This document shows, piece after piece, positions 22,101 through 35,400 of a stretch of 64,000 nucleotides of DNA. The notes under the pieces were generated by a model. It had not been told where the DNA came from. It was given only the letters and a program-made list of their open reading frames with translations, and ran no database searches. The translations under genes were made by a program, and so were the position numbers. Positions within the stretch are counted from its first letter, which is position 1. Each line of letters starts with the position of its first letter. This stretch comes from Vitis vinifera (Eukaryota; Streptophyta; Magnoliopsida; Vitales; Vitaceae): positions 2,367,501 through 2,431,500 of the forward strand of contig NC_081811.1 of NCBI RefSeq assembly GCF_030704535.1, written 5' to 3'.

Positions 22101-25100
22101 AGACATTTATTAGATTTGGACAAAGGATACTCCGAATATCATAGATGGTAACATTCATAGAAGCGGCATGAGAAAACATATGCCCATCAAAAAAGAAAGA
22201 GCATAAGAAGGGAAACAGTATGTGGAGTTTGGAATTCCAGTTTTATTGGTTGATCTGATGGATCAGGCCGAAGATAGTTTAAATTATTGATATTGTTCTG
22301 TTAATATTTCTCTTGTTCCTCAGAAGCCTAATAATGTTATGGATGAGACCTATTTGTAATCGGTTTCAGTTTTTGGAGTCTGATATGGTAAGTAGAACTG
22401 AACAACTAGTTTATAACTATGTTTGCAGGGAACACCTATTACCATTTTAATCTGTTAAGTATGTGCTGTCTAGGATATGGAGTTTTAGTACTTTTTCATC
22501 TTACTTAGCTTACTGGTTTTGCAAGGAAGTTTACGGCTGTCTAATCTCTCAATGCCTTATACAGATATACTGCTTTGATGCTCTCACTCTTGGGAACAAA
22601 TTCAGTGTTCTCACTTATCCTGTCCCTCAATTGGGTGGTCAAGGAACACTTGGAGTTAATGTCGGTTATGGTCCAATGTCTGTGGGTCCAAGGTGGTTAG
22701 CTTATGCTTCCAATAATCCGCTGTTGTCTAACAGGGGCCGCTTAAACCCACAAAACCTTACTCCTTCTCCAGGTGTTAGTCCATCAACATCACCAGGCAG
22801 CAGTAGTTTGGTTGCTCGATATGCAATGGAATCTAGCAAACAGTTGGCTGCCGGGATAATCAACCTCGGGGACATGGGTTACAAAACTTTGTCCAAGTAT
22901 TATCAAGACCTGCTCCCTGATGGTTCAAATTCTCCTGGCTGGAAAGTTGGTGGACTTGCAGCAGCGGAGACAGATAATGCAGGGATGGTTAGTTCCATTT
23001 ACAATTTGTAAAGTATAAGTACTTGAATTATGGCATCTAACTCTCTTGTGAATCTAATAACAATTTCCTAAATAGGCATAGCAATGGAATTCAATTAATA
23101 TCCTCAGAAGTCCAGGCTCCATTTGTTTTTTAGAAAAAGTTGATCAGGGAAATGGAATGAAAATATGGATGCACTGTTGGTAGTTTTTTATTTTATTTGG
23201 AATTACTGGAAAAGGCCCTTTCTATTACTTTCAGATGCCACTTTGTATGAATTAGGCTGAATGCATCAATACCATTATCTATAGCATGCGATTTTTTTGT
23301 CATGTAGCTATTGTTTTCCATTGGAACAACTAGAACCTTACTGTTTCATTCAAATTTATAAAAGCTTGAACCCTTACAAGTAAACATATCGAGTCTTTAT
23401 TAGATGATTATGAAAGTTTCTAGATAATATTGTTTCATGCTTTAGTTGATTAGGCCCAATAATTTTTGCTTAATGTGAGAAGTCAGGTTTTTTGGTTAAA
23501 ATGGTTGTTTGCAGGTTGTTATTAAGGATTTTGTTTCCCGAGCTGTTATATCCCAATTCAGAGCTCATACCAGCCCTATATCTGCACTATGTTTTGACCC
23601 AAGTGGGACTCTTCTGGTTACTGCCTCAGTCCATGGCAATAACATAAATATCTTCCGGATTATGCCATCTTGCACATGCAGTGGATCAGGCTGTCAAAGC
23701 TATGACTGGAGCTCTTCTCATGTGCATCTTTACAAGCTGCATCGTGGAATGACAACCGCTGTTAGTATACATCTAGTTCTCAGTTTTTTATTGTTTTCTA
23801 TGCTCCCTCCATCTCAAATAATCCATGTTCATGGATTTCTTCCTTTTGTTTGCATGATTTGACAGATTATTCAGGATATTAGCTTTAGTCACTATAGTCA
23901 GTGGATCTCTATTGTTTCATCCAAAGGGACTTGCCATGTTTTTGTTATATCCCCTTTCGGTGGTGATGCTGGCTTTCAAACTTCCAATTCTCATGGTGAA
24001 GAGCCCTCCCTGTTTCCGGTTCTATCTCTACCATGGTGGTTTTCTTCATCATGCATCATAAACCAGCAATCTTTTCCAGCCCCACCACCACCCCACACCC
24101 TTTCTGTGGTTAGTCGGATAAAAAATTGTAACGCTGGGTGGCTGAATACAGTCAGCATTGCAGCTGCTTCTGCAACAGGAAAGGTTTTGGTGCCATCTGG
24201 TGCTGTTGCTGCTGTATTTCACAATTCCTTATCTCAAAGTCCCCAGCATGTTCACACACGGGTAAACTCCTTGGAGCATCTCTTGGTTTACACTCCATCA
24301 GGTCATGTAATTCAACATGAACTTTTTCCATCAATGGGAGCAGAACTTAGTGATGGTGGTACAAGAACTCTGTCAGGTTCATTCAGGCAAATACAAGATG
24401 AGGAGTTAAGAGTGAGAGTTGAACCTATTCAATGGTGGGACGTATGCAGAAGGTCAGAGTGGCCAGAGAGGGAGGAATGTGTTTCTGAAAGACAAAAATA
24501 TGCAAAGATTATTGTGGATAAATCAGATAGTGAGGATTCCTATAGAACAGATTTACTGGAGATCAAGTCTGATTCAGTGAAGCCCCTCGAGAGATCCCAC
24601 TGGTATCTATCCAATGCAGAGGTGCAAATAAGCTCTGGGAGGATACCAATATGGCATAAATCTAAGGTATGTTTGTCCATTTATGTTGTGATGCCACTAT
24701 ATTTTCTCCTTTATTTTGGTTGTGATTATTTTGTGTTATTTCTTTTAGATTTGTTTCTATATGATGGATCCTCCAAGAGTGAAAAATCACGTGGGTGGAG
24801 AATTTGAAATTGAAAAGTTGCCTGTTCATGAAGTTGAAATAAGACGAAAGGATTTATTGCCTGTATTTGACCATTTCCATAGCATCAAATCAGGCTGGAA
24901 TGACAGGTGACAACCATTTTATTTCCACTTATTTAGTTGACTGCTTCTTTCTATAAGATGTTTATGTTTATACCTTGCTGAAAACTTGTGGAGTGGATTG
25001 AGTTTCTGCTTGTAGATGTGGATGATGGTGCTTTTTTTTAATAGTCACAAAAAGAACAACCTGAGTATTGGTGGATATATAATAGTGACCTTGTTAAGAA

Positions 25101-26670
25101 TTGGTATAGAACTCTAATTGGAACTTTTCCCATAATTTCAGCCCATGAGATGCTTTTATCCATAGCCAATCTAATACTTAATCCATCCATAAGCCTTAAT
25201 TCCACCTATCCTTGATAAATCCCTGGTTTGCCACCTTTTGATTGAAGCAGGAGCTTTTCAAGTATTGTCCTACATCATTGTTGCATGTGTGCAGGCATGT
25301 ATACATTGGAAGGTCTCACTTATTGTTGAGTTCTTGCTTCCCTGTTTTGTGCAGAAGCCTTGCTGGGGTAAGTTATCCCAATGCTCCATCTTTGGAATCT
25401 CATCAAGCCAAAGACAGGGTCACTGAAGAGACTGTTATTTGTCACTCAAAGCCAGCATCACTTAGCTCTACTGAAAGTTCAGACGGAGGTAAGATTGACT
25501 TTACTGTAGTTGCTTTAGTGGGCCATTATGATCCAGCACCATTAAGAAATTACAGCTCCATTTGGTGTTTGGGAAAGGTAGATTTTGAAAATGTATTGCA
25601 AAACCTCTGCCAGTGCTTGCATATGGATATTTGATTGATGATGATAGTTTACAATCTACAAAGTGGCTTCCTGTTTGATTTTTTTAGCCTCTCTGGGGAT
25701 GCCAGCTTCCATGAAATAGCCATTTTGAATATGTGGACCTTACTCTGTCAGGTTATTTAAACTCTTTAAAGCTTATGATGTTTTAATTATGCTGAACACA
25801 ACCTTCTCCAACAGAATGATCCGATTTTTCTGATTTTCTTGTCAATTGAAAAAACTGAAGCTTTTATGGCCTGACTTCTTAAAATTAGTTTTTGATTCAG
25901 TGCATGTTTTTCTTGATCTTGATCTTAGATGGACCTTAAATAAATGGACTGTATTTATGTTTAAAATCTCCATCAGGATCTTCAAGAAGAATTGAGAATT
26001 TGCTTGACTTGGATCAAATGAGCGGTGAGAAGTCTTATATACGCACTTGCCAGATTCCAAATGAGTTTTATCAGGAAAGAAGAGAGAATGCTATCAATGA
26101 GCCTTCATTGATTCAGAAATCCTCAACAACTGTATCTTCATCTTCTGAACGTTCGAAGAAAATTGATTCTAGTGTTGACAACTGTATTACCAATGCTATG
26201 CCATCAGAGAGTAACTTGCCTTCTGTTGGAAGAACTGCTGATAAAGGAGCATGCTCTTTAAACACCAGAGAAACTAGTGATGTCACAATGCGAATTGCTA
26301 TGGATATTCCTAAAGACGGGTCTACACCTTCAAATGTGCTCAATCCAATAGATTTTGCACAGTTCCTTAAAGAGGGTTACCACAAAACATTGGAGCTTGG
26401 CGGATGCCGTGAGTTAGCTGAAGTTGTAACTGATGATGTAAACAGTAGCGGCAGCCACTGCGAGAGGGAAAACCCTGAGGAGGATGATGAAGAGAACAAT
26501 GAAATGCTTGGTGGCATATTTGCCTTTTCTGAAGAAGGTACAATCTTAAGCTGTGGACTTTACCGTTGTGATTAAATACGGTGACTGCAAATTTAGTTGA
26601 TGTAGAAGTTACTATTTTCAATTTATTCACTTGGCCTAATTCAGCTTTCACCATTTCTACTGCAGGTTGA
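19116..26670 (+). CDS. Autophagy-related protein 18, ATG18g/h type with BCAS3 region, 988 aa
   Basis: Nine coding exons: 19116-19289, 21616-22080, 22565-22987, 23515-23760, 23866-24666, 24749-24906, 25355-25488, 25977-26537, 26666-26670, totalling 2967 bases. The start MKKGKARNNGLLPNSL follows the plant ATG18g/h N-terminus. Residues 59-440 form WD40/PROPPIN blades (VTWAGFDRLEL, FRAHTSPISALCFDPSGTLL). Residues about 470-740 hold the BCAS3 region, ending EIRRKDLLPVFDHFHSI. The tail is acidic and ends GGIFAFSEEG. PROPPINs bind PI3P on autophagic membranes. Where the family has the FRRG motif, this protein reads FRAH (369-372), so lipid binding may differ. The final intron splits the Gly codon before the stop, leaving 5 coding bases in exon 9. 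Exon 7 has a CAGAAG tandem acceptor. Confidence 0.93.
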
Positions 26671-28197
26671 TTTATAGCTTTTATAGCTTCCCTTTGGTCC
26701 GGGTCATGGAAGAAGTGCAATGGTTCAGTAGGTGTGCATAAATGGGGGTGATCAGAGCAGAGAATGTGATCATCCCCCTTTCTCTCTTGTACATTTTGTA
26801 GATGGAAATTCATAAATTCATGGGCATGGGGTTGGGTTTGAATTCTTGATAGAAGTAGATTTGGGTATTCATTCCCAATATTGAACTTTCTATCAAGCTG
26901 TACATATGATTTCAGTGTGAACAAGTTCTTTTCAAGTTGTACAACTATTTTTTCTTTCAAAAATGTGACCAAAAAAAAAAAAAGAAATGAGAAAAAAAAA
27001 AGAGAGAATGAAAATCAACATTATGTTCATAATTGCTGCAACTTATTTATATTATTTTTTCTTTTCCCCCCCTCATTTTTCTCTTTTTATGCCCTAAATA
27101 TCATCAATTTTTCTCATTCGCAAAATAAATAAATAAAGTAGAAAAAGAAAAATACCCATTTTAGAGGCCGGCCCAATCCAATTTCCATGACAGAAGCCGG
27201 CCTACAAAGAAGAAGCCCATGGGGCACTAACTTGAGAAGGCTCACATCAATGTGACTTGGGAACCACTCAAAGATATTCATTCCCCAATTAAGATATGTT
27301 TCCGTACGATTGGATCAAAAATATTTGCTAAATAACTGACGACCAATCATTGTGGACGCCGAATACGATTAAAAATCCATCAACACAGTGGGCCCTCAGG
27401 AGAGCAGACTCTTAATGGGCTTTGGTCCCTAGTGGGCCACCATGGGCCCACCTCCATCGTGGAATCCACTTCCGCTCATGACGGCCCAGATGTGACCCAA
27501 ACTTGCACTCCACAGTGGAGAATCCCACCAATTCGTAGTGGAACTGAAAGAAGATCGTACGGCTGTGGTTCCTTGAGAGGACTAACCCCAGTGCCTTAAA
27601 AGGTTAAGTTAAAAAACTTTATTTGGTAATAATATCCCAAAAGCAGTAAATCTTTTAATTTTTTTTTCCTTAAAAAAACCTTTTTTTTTGGGGGGGGGGG
27701 GATTTCCTTACTTTTTTTCCTTATTTTTCACAACATTAATTTTCATTAATCCACTTTCTACAAAAATAGCAACTACCCTTTTTCATTAAAAAATTACTTT
27801 TTAATAAATTAATTAAAATATATTATTAAATTTGCCTTATTTTCAAATTTTAGAATTTCAAACTCTTGAAAAATTGGCTCTTTTAGAAGTAAATTAATTA
27901 AATAATCAAATTTGAGGAGCTATTGTCACGTGTCCTAAAAATATTAGCTCATAAAAAGGCAGATATTAATTTTTATTTATTTATTTTAAAGTCAAATAGT
28001 AAATTTAGAAATCCAAAGCATTTTCCTTAACGTATGGAATAGATTAATTGAGACAGTTTCATTGCTTTGAGAATTGAGAGTACATAAATTACTTCGGGTG
28101 TTTTGGAAAATATATAAATTACTTCGAAAGTTGCGGAATTAAGATCTGAAAACTGTTCAGATAGAGGATTACTTTGTGAGACAGAAAACAAACAACC
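26671..28197. other. ATG18 3' UTR and HPt gene promoter
   Basis: The ATG18-type 3' untranslated region continues from the stop to perhaps 26950. The spacer includes a GC-richer stretch (27160-27560) with GGCCCA-type motifs and a T-run joined to a G-run near 27681-27701. The last several hundred bases are the promoter and leader of the HPt gene. No other gene is seen. Confidence 0.6.
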
Positions 28198-31100
28198 ATG
28201 GATGTTGGGCAGTTGCAGAGACAATTCACTGATTACACTGCTTCTCTGTTTCGTGAAGTCAGTATTTTGTTTTATATATTATTGTTATTGTTTTGTTTTG
28301 CTTTGCTTTGTACTGCAGTAAAGATGAAGTGTTTTCATTTGGGTCTGTGCTTTTGGTCTCTGTTTGGCTGCTGAGAAACTGTGGACGAGAAAAGTGAAAA
28401 GTTTGGCTTTATGTTTTGATTTTTTTTTTCCCTTCTTATTCATGTGTTTCTTGGGAAAAGGAATGGCGGGTTGGAGTTGGTTTTTAGGTTGGTTTTGGTC
28501 AGATTTTGTTCTCTGTTTGGTTGCCGTGAAGAGTAAAGGGAAAGAAGCTTTGAATCTTGGGTTTTGATCTATTTATTTATTTATTTATTTTTGTTACTTT
28601 CCCGTGTTTTCTCGGCAACCAAATGGAGGGTTGGAGCTTCTTTTTCCTTTATTGAAGGTTTTCTCTAATGCTGGACTTGTTCTTGGTGGTGGGGAAAAGG
28701 GGTTTCTGGATGATCAGTTCACTCAGCTTCAGAAGCTGCAAGATGAGAACAACCCAGATTTCGTGTTTGAAGTGGTGTCTCTCTTCTTCGACGATTCTGA
28801 GAAACTCGTCAACAATATGGCCAAAGCTCTGTAAGAATTTATTTCCCTTTACCCCCTGTTTGGTTGCTGAGAAAATTCTTCTTCTTCTCTTTAACTGCCT
28901 TTCCTTACCAACCAAACAAAGCCCTATAGTTCTTATATTTCTGACCGAATTTGGAGATGTATTTCCGAAATTTTCATTTTCAGAGAATGATTGTGTTATT
29001 TCTCAATTTGTGCAGTGAACAACAGACTGTGGAATTCAAACAGGTGGATGCCCATGTCCACCAGTTCAAGGGCAGTAGTTCCAGGTAATTACAGGTTTTC
29101 TTTTCTCGTCTTATTTTCGGTTTTTTCTTATTGTATCCCTTACAGATTCTTTGAGTTTGTGTGTGAGGAACACTGGAAATGTTTGTGAAAGCCAAAATTA
29201 CTATAGTCCTTGTTTGGTGTTAGGGAAAAAAAAAAATTGAAACTAAATCAGAGGCTAAGGGAGAAAGTTTAAAATTATTGTTTGATTGCTTTCCTGAAGT
29301 GTTTGATCCGAAGTTCTGAAATTAGGTTTTTTTTTTCCTTTCTTTCTTTATGTTAGTGGACGTCTGAAACCAGATTTGAATGGGGTTTCTAGATCATATA
29401 AACTGAAAGAAAAAAAAATTATTTGCTTAATGGTTTTTGTCCAAAAATGTTTGGTCAGAAATTCTGAAACTGGGTTTTCTATGTTTGACAGCATAGGTGC
29501 ACATAGAGTCAAGAATGTGTGCGTGACCTTCCGCAATTTCTGCGAGCAACAGAACATTGAAGGGTGAGTTTTCTTAACATTAGTTTAGGTAGTTATGAAA
29601 TATATGCAAAATATCATTGAAAACCTGAATGCTTGTTCAATTAATGAAATATATGCAAAATACCGTTGAAAACTCGAACGTTCTTTTAAGTAGTTATGAA
29701 ATATATACAAAATACTGTTGAAAACTCAAACGATCATTTAGGTAGTTACAAAATTATGAAACATATACAAAATAACGTTGAAAACTCGTTTGTTCAGTTA
29801 ACCTATGGAATATGCTACAGCCTAAGAGTAATCCTGAATAACAGCAAAATCTTGTGTTCGGCTAAGAGTTGCACCTGGCTGAATTCCTAATGTTCTTATT
29901 ACATATTTATTGAATATATTTAAAATACCGTTGAAAATATGCTTGTTCAGTCAATCTATGGCATATACTACAGCCTGGGAGTGATCCCAATTGCCAGGTT
30001 GAATTTTTAATGTTCACACTATGTGTATATGGAATATATTGAAAATACCATGGACAACTGTTTCTTCGGTGGACTAATTTATGCTACAGCATAGGAGTAA
30101 TGCTGGATAACAACAAAACTGTGTGTCCAACTTTGTCCATTCAAAATACCATTGAAAAAATTTATGCTACACCATTGAAACTTTGCCTTTCAATTAATTT
30201 GTTGACTAATTTATGCTACAGCTTAGGGGTCATCCCAATCAATGACAAAATCATGTGTCCCCTGTTCCTCCCCCCCTGAAAAAAAAAGAAAAGGAAAAAT
30301 GGAAAGTGCTTTCCGCCAACATCCCATTGCAAACTCGGATATTTTTCTTCTTAACTATTAGCTAATGTCTGGATTTTTTTTTAATCTTTTGAGTAGTCAT
30401 AACTCATCCAATATTTTGGTTCAACTCTGTTTAGGGCCATATACTCTATTAACTCATCCGGCTTCTTGTCCTTCCTCATATCCTTGACTAGACCTTCTAA
30501 TTTGAAGGTCTTGGATGGAAGTTAACCAAAACACGATATTTGGATATTTTTGAATTGGAAGTTATTTAAAACACAATATTTGGATATGTTTGGATGGTGA
30601 CTTATCTATATATTCATTATATATTTGATTCAACATTCATTCGATAGTGAGTTGCCAGATTTTCAATGTTCCCAATAGTGTTTTGTATGCAATGTCCTTT
30701 AATTAGCCACAAAAATCAGGATTATAACTCTGAAAATTTTCCAATTTTGATTAATGGATCGTTGAATTAAGCTAGTGTCATGAAACAAATTGTCGTCACA
30801 GCCTCATTCCCCATTTTTTTGCATCAAATCTAATGATGAAGAGGCGGTGATCATTGTTATAGCTAAGGATCAAAATATCAGCAAATGTGGAAATAACAAT
30901 AGTTGGATTTATGAAAATATCATACGAATTTGAGAAAAAATATCGATGAGACGGAAAGTAATCAAAACTAAGAAAAATGTTGGAAAAAACTCTAAAATTA
31001 ATTAAACAAACAATAATGCATATATTAAAGTTATTTTATTGAAGAAAACTATATATGCATGATAATTTGTCTAATTTGAATGTATTTAAGGATATAAAAA

Positions 31101-32455
31101 AAATAATGATATTTTTTGTTTAAAGATTATTTATAACTTTATTTACGAGTTTATATTTTTCTTGTATGTAATTACTACTAAAATATCTACAAAGACTCAC
31201 TATAAAGATTATCATGATGGTTTTTATATTTCCAACAATCAATGCAACAGAATTTGCTTAATTAATTAATTACAATTTTAGTTTAATTTTCATTTTTTAT
31301 ATGAATATATTAAAAGGTTTAGGAGACACAAAATCATTATAGATGTAATATCTACCATTATTTTTAGAAGGGCGACATTGCCTTTATGGTAAGGGACCAC
31401 TATTTCCATGTTGGAGGGCTGTGGTTCTAGCCAGTCCCCTTGCTCTTTATCTTTCAAAAAGCCATGCTGATGTGGTGATTTATGACACCAAAAAATCTAA
31501 AATTCTCCGAAAAGTTGAAAAATTCTTCAAAAAATTGAGGGATGGAGTTTTGCTCCCCATTTTCGTTTCACAACTCACCAAGATTTCAGCAATTTTTCTC
31601 CAAAATTCCATTTTTTTTTATGGGAAATATGTGTTTTGGTGTAGAAGTCGAAAAAAAAAAGGAAAATAGGAATCCTCTAAAAATAATTGAAATTTCATGC
31701 ACTCTCTCAAGTCAAAGATAGCAACCAATTAAGTCAAAGATAAGACCTATATCATTAATAGATAGTACCTAGAGACTACCTTTGGTCTAAGAGTACATGA
31801 AACAACAAACGTATTTTAATAACATAGTATGGATTGAGATATGAAAAGGTAGTTCTTATTTTGCCTATATTTCCCAAATGAGGACATGAAAACACACTTT
31901 TCCCTTTTTTCATCCCTAGTTGTAACACTCTAATGTGAATGACTCGAGAATGTTTGGTGCAGGTGTAAGAGGTGTTTGCAACAACTGAGACATGAGTACT
32001 CACTCTTGAAGAGCAAGCTCGAAACTCTGTTCAGGGTAAGTGCATTAAACTCTCCTTGAAGAGACCAAGAATTTTCTAATAATAACTCTAATCATCCAAG
32101 AAAAAGCTCACACAAGGGAAAATAACCTAAAATGCCCAATAATAAGGGATATAACATTATCAAGACTCCTCATTTGTTAAAACAACACCTGTCGACCACT
32201 GCTTTATTGAACCCATTTCTTGTTGAGCATTAAATGCTATATCCCCACACCAAAGAATCATAAAGAACTAAAATTTATTTTCCTTAGATTCTCTAAAAAC
32301 ATCCTTGTACTGCTTCTTGGTCAAATCCCATTGATGTTTGAATCCTAGCTTATCAAGACTGTGTCTCAAGAGTGTTCTTTGTTTCCCCTGTTTGATCACT
32401 GTAGCTGGAGCAACAGATCATAGCAGCTGGTGGGTCGATTCCTATGGTGGAATAA
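28198..32455 (+). CDS. Histidine-containing phosphotransfer protein, AHP1-like, 151 aa
   Basis: Six exons: 28198-28257, 28700-28830, 29016-29084, 29492-29563, 31963-32035, 32405-32455, totalling 456 bases. The product is a small helical HPt protein that carries phosphate from sensor histidine kinases to response regulators in the cytokinin relay, moving between cytoplasm and nucleus. The signature [12 protein letters not shown] is intact, with the phospho-accepting histidine at H79, the same number as in AHP1 as I recall. The C-terminus ends [16 protein letters not shown]. All introns are GT-AG; the HPt loop is split across exons 3 and 4, as in plant homologs. Intron 4 is about 2.4 kb and contains a degenerate minisatellite. 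The usual length of 150-155 residues supports a complete gene. Confidence 0.95.
29597..29810 (+). repeat. Degenerate minisatellite in intron 4 of the HPt gene
   Basis: GAAATATATGCAAAATA..GTTGAAAACTCG-like units begin at 29597, 29646, 29698 and 29758, so the spacing is about 49-60 bp. More decayed units such as AAAATACCGTTGAAAA continue to about 30180. Confidence 0.75.
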
Positions 32456-35400
32456 ATTGGATTGATGCTATCTCCTGCTGGAAAGAAACAAAAGTCGATG
32501 TTACAGTGAGGGTTCTTATTTTTTGTAATGGAGAAATCAAGCTGCTTTTGACTTTAAAGGATTGTTATGGGGATGGTTATCTAAAGCTTTTATGAGACAA
32601 TATAGATGATATGAACAAGCATCTCACCTCTTCTGCTACTTAAAACTCACTCTTAACATAAAATCATACCAGGTTTTTCACTTTTGAGGCTGTCTATGAC
32701 TGGGTTGGACGGCTGAATTTTGTCGATATTCAGTTTCTCATTAGCAGTGTGTTTGTAACTGTTCATATGGGGTTGGAGGCCAAACTGTAGGATGATTTTG
32801 TTGAATCCATTTTCTTGATGATCGATCTAGGATTTCTCTACTTGTTGCCATTGTTTCGTTCCTCCAATCAGCAGGGCTCTCTCATTACATTTATGGCTGC
32901 AGTAAATGAATAAATATTAGCTTCCCTCCTCTTCTCTGCAGGTGATGCAATATCATGTTATCTTGGTCTGCAGGTATATATTGCTATAGCATTTATATTA
33001 CGAGCCTATGCACGTGAACCAGTTAGCAATTATAGGACAGGAAATGAGCATTTAATGTGTAACAGGGAGTGAACCCATGGTGGGGATATTGTAGCACACC
33101 TAGGGCCTGATGGAATGCCCTAAAATCAAAGCTTGTAGCCTCTTAAGGTTGCCTTAGTCTATGACACTTTTAAGGCCAACAGTCTAGACGATCCTTCCCA
33201 TGATTTGAACTTGGTACTCTTAAGTCTTTGATTATGATATCATCAAGTGTTATGCCCAATCTAGGACTGGAAGAATGGTGTCGGGTCTGATCAGTGATGT
33301 AATAGTAATACCGATATTGCTTTTCGTCTTCCTGTTGTTATGAGGTAGAACTGAACCAACCCTTGTAGTCCAGCTCATGGTGGTCTGGAGTGATCATGGG
33401 TTGCCCGTGGAACTGAGACAACTGTGGTTAGCTGTGTTTCTCCGCTAGATGGAACAGTGGTCTTTATTCTATGGAGTCAGGGCATTTTTCCTCTGCTTTG
33501 TCGTCACAGACTCACGAGTTCTCTTTCTTTGAGCCATAACATTGGTAGGTAAACTCTGGACGACAATGTAGGTGAGCAATGAATACAATAATTCTGTGGT
33601 GGAAGCCAAGCTCTTAGACAGGGTTGTTTGATAGTGACATTTTTGAGTTCTTAGAGCATTTAATCCTTAATGTCCAAAGAAGACCCTCCCAGGAATTAGG
33701 AAATATTGTTTGTATTTTCAATGCAATAGTATCCGGGAATAAGTTCATAATATTATATGTGTAGTGGGTTTTTTAATTGTGTAGATGTGTTTTAATGTTT
33801 TGAAAATTCATTAGGTTTAATGCACATAATATCTACACGAGAGGAGGAAGTGGGTCATTCTAAAATGATATCAAAGTCGATTTTCAACCCAAATCTCTCG
33901 ATAAGATATGCTTGTCTATTTGGTTCCATGATTTTGTAGGATAGAATGAGGATATTGTGTCTGCATGGAGGGGTATGATTATGATATTCCGTATCAAATA
34001 GAAAAGAAAGTTCTTGATATTATATATTTAATGAACTCTTTAACGGTATAATTGTGTTTTGAAGCTCTTAAGGGTTTATTGGGTGTGAAGTGGATAATAT
34101 TTATAGAAGGGGATTGGATTGTTACATCTAAAATGTTATCTCCTCTTCTCTTAGACTTCTCACAGCCCTTATGTTTTCATTCAGTCTAGCCATCCATCAC
34201 ACCCAACAAATGTTAAAGAAGGGTCTTAAGATTCAAGACCCAGTCTGAAAATTCAACTACTTACATACAAAATGAGTCAAAACTCTACTCTTGAATGTCA
34301 GAAAGACTCAGAAAAATGTTATATGCAAGCAACTAACTAACTACCTATGATGTAAATGCCTTACTGTTTTCACATGCAGAGCAAGTGCAAATGTGAACAG
34401 AGTAAGGAACCAAATGGAAGCCCAAAAAGGGGGCTCACGGAAGCACTATAAGGGAGCATAGCTGGATGAAAGAGACCATACAACCCAACCTATGTAAATA
34501 TGCATGGTGTCTGTGAGCAAAAGAGTTATGCAATCCAAATAGCCCTACATCTCAATAATAGAAATCCATGCATCAGATATGCAAAAAGATGTGGGGTTAG
34601 GTGTTTTGGTTGTTGGGGTTGGTGCCCTCCCCACACATCCCTATGCCATTAAACATAGAGTGTGGGGGCTGTTTGAGGCCCTCAGAAATGGGGCATGCAT
34701 GCTTGTAAAGTAATGTTCTGGTGGTACAAGCCGGTTAAACTCTTTAAAATGCTAATGTGTATGGTGCTTTTTTGGGAAAACCCAATTCCCAAATACATCA
34801 ACATAAACATACTTCTTTGTAGAGTTTGTGGCTAAAATAAGGCTATTAAAATAAAAATAAATAAAGAAACAGTACTTCATTGAAAAAAAAAATTCGTAGT
34901 GTTTTCCCTTGCCAACACATTAGTCCACATTTTGTAAAAGACGACCTAATGTGTTTTTGTGGTAAAACTAGTCATTAATTGTGGTTTTGTTAGATTTAGA
35001 TGGTGTTTGTTTTTTTTTGTTTTTTACTAAAAGTAATTTATTTTCAGAATTTAGGTTGTTTATTTTTCTGCTTTTTTATAATTTATTATAAATTTTTTAC
35101 TAAATTAAAAAAGTCAAAATATGTAACTTTTTCTAAATAGAAAAAATAATATATTGATTTTTCTTTATTTTTTAATTCTTAATAGAAATAAAATATTACA
35201 AAAACAAACAACATAATATTTAACATTATTAAGCATTAAGGTTCTATTTAGAATTAAGTAAAAAAAACAAACACCACTTTATTATATCCCCATAATCCAC
35301 CTTTTCTCACCATGTCCCCGTCATTTTAAGGATGGTTTTAAAATCGTAGTTATTAATTGTGGTTTTAATGATAGATTTAAAATCATAGTTGTTGACATCT

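Noticed and set aside
29597..30180. CRISPR-like array of spaced repeats
   Set aside because: The units are degenerate, without unique spacers of fixed length, lie in a plant intron and have no cas genes.
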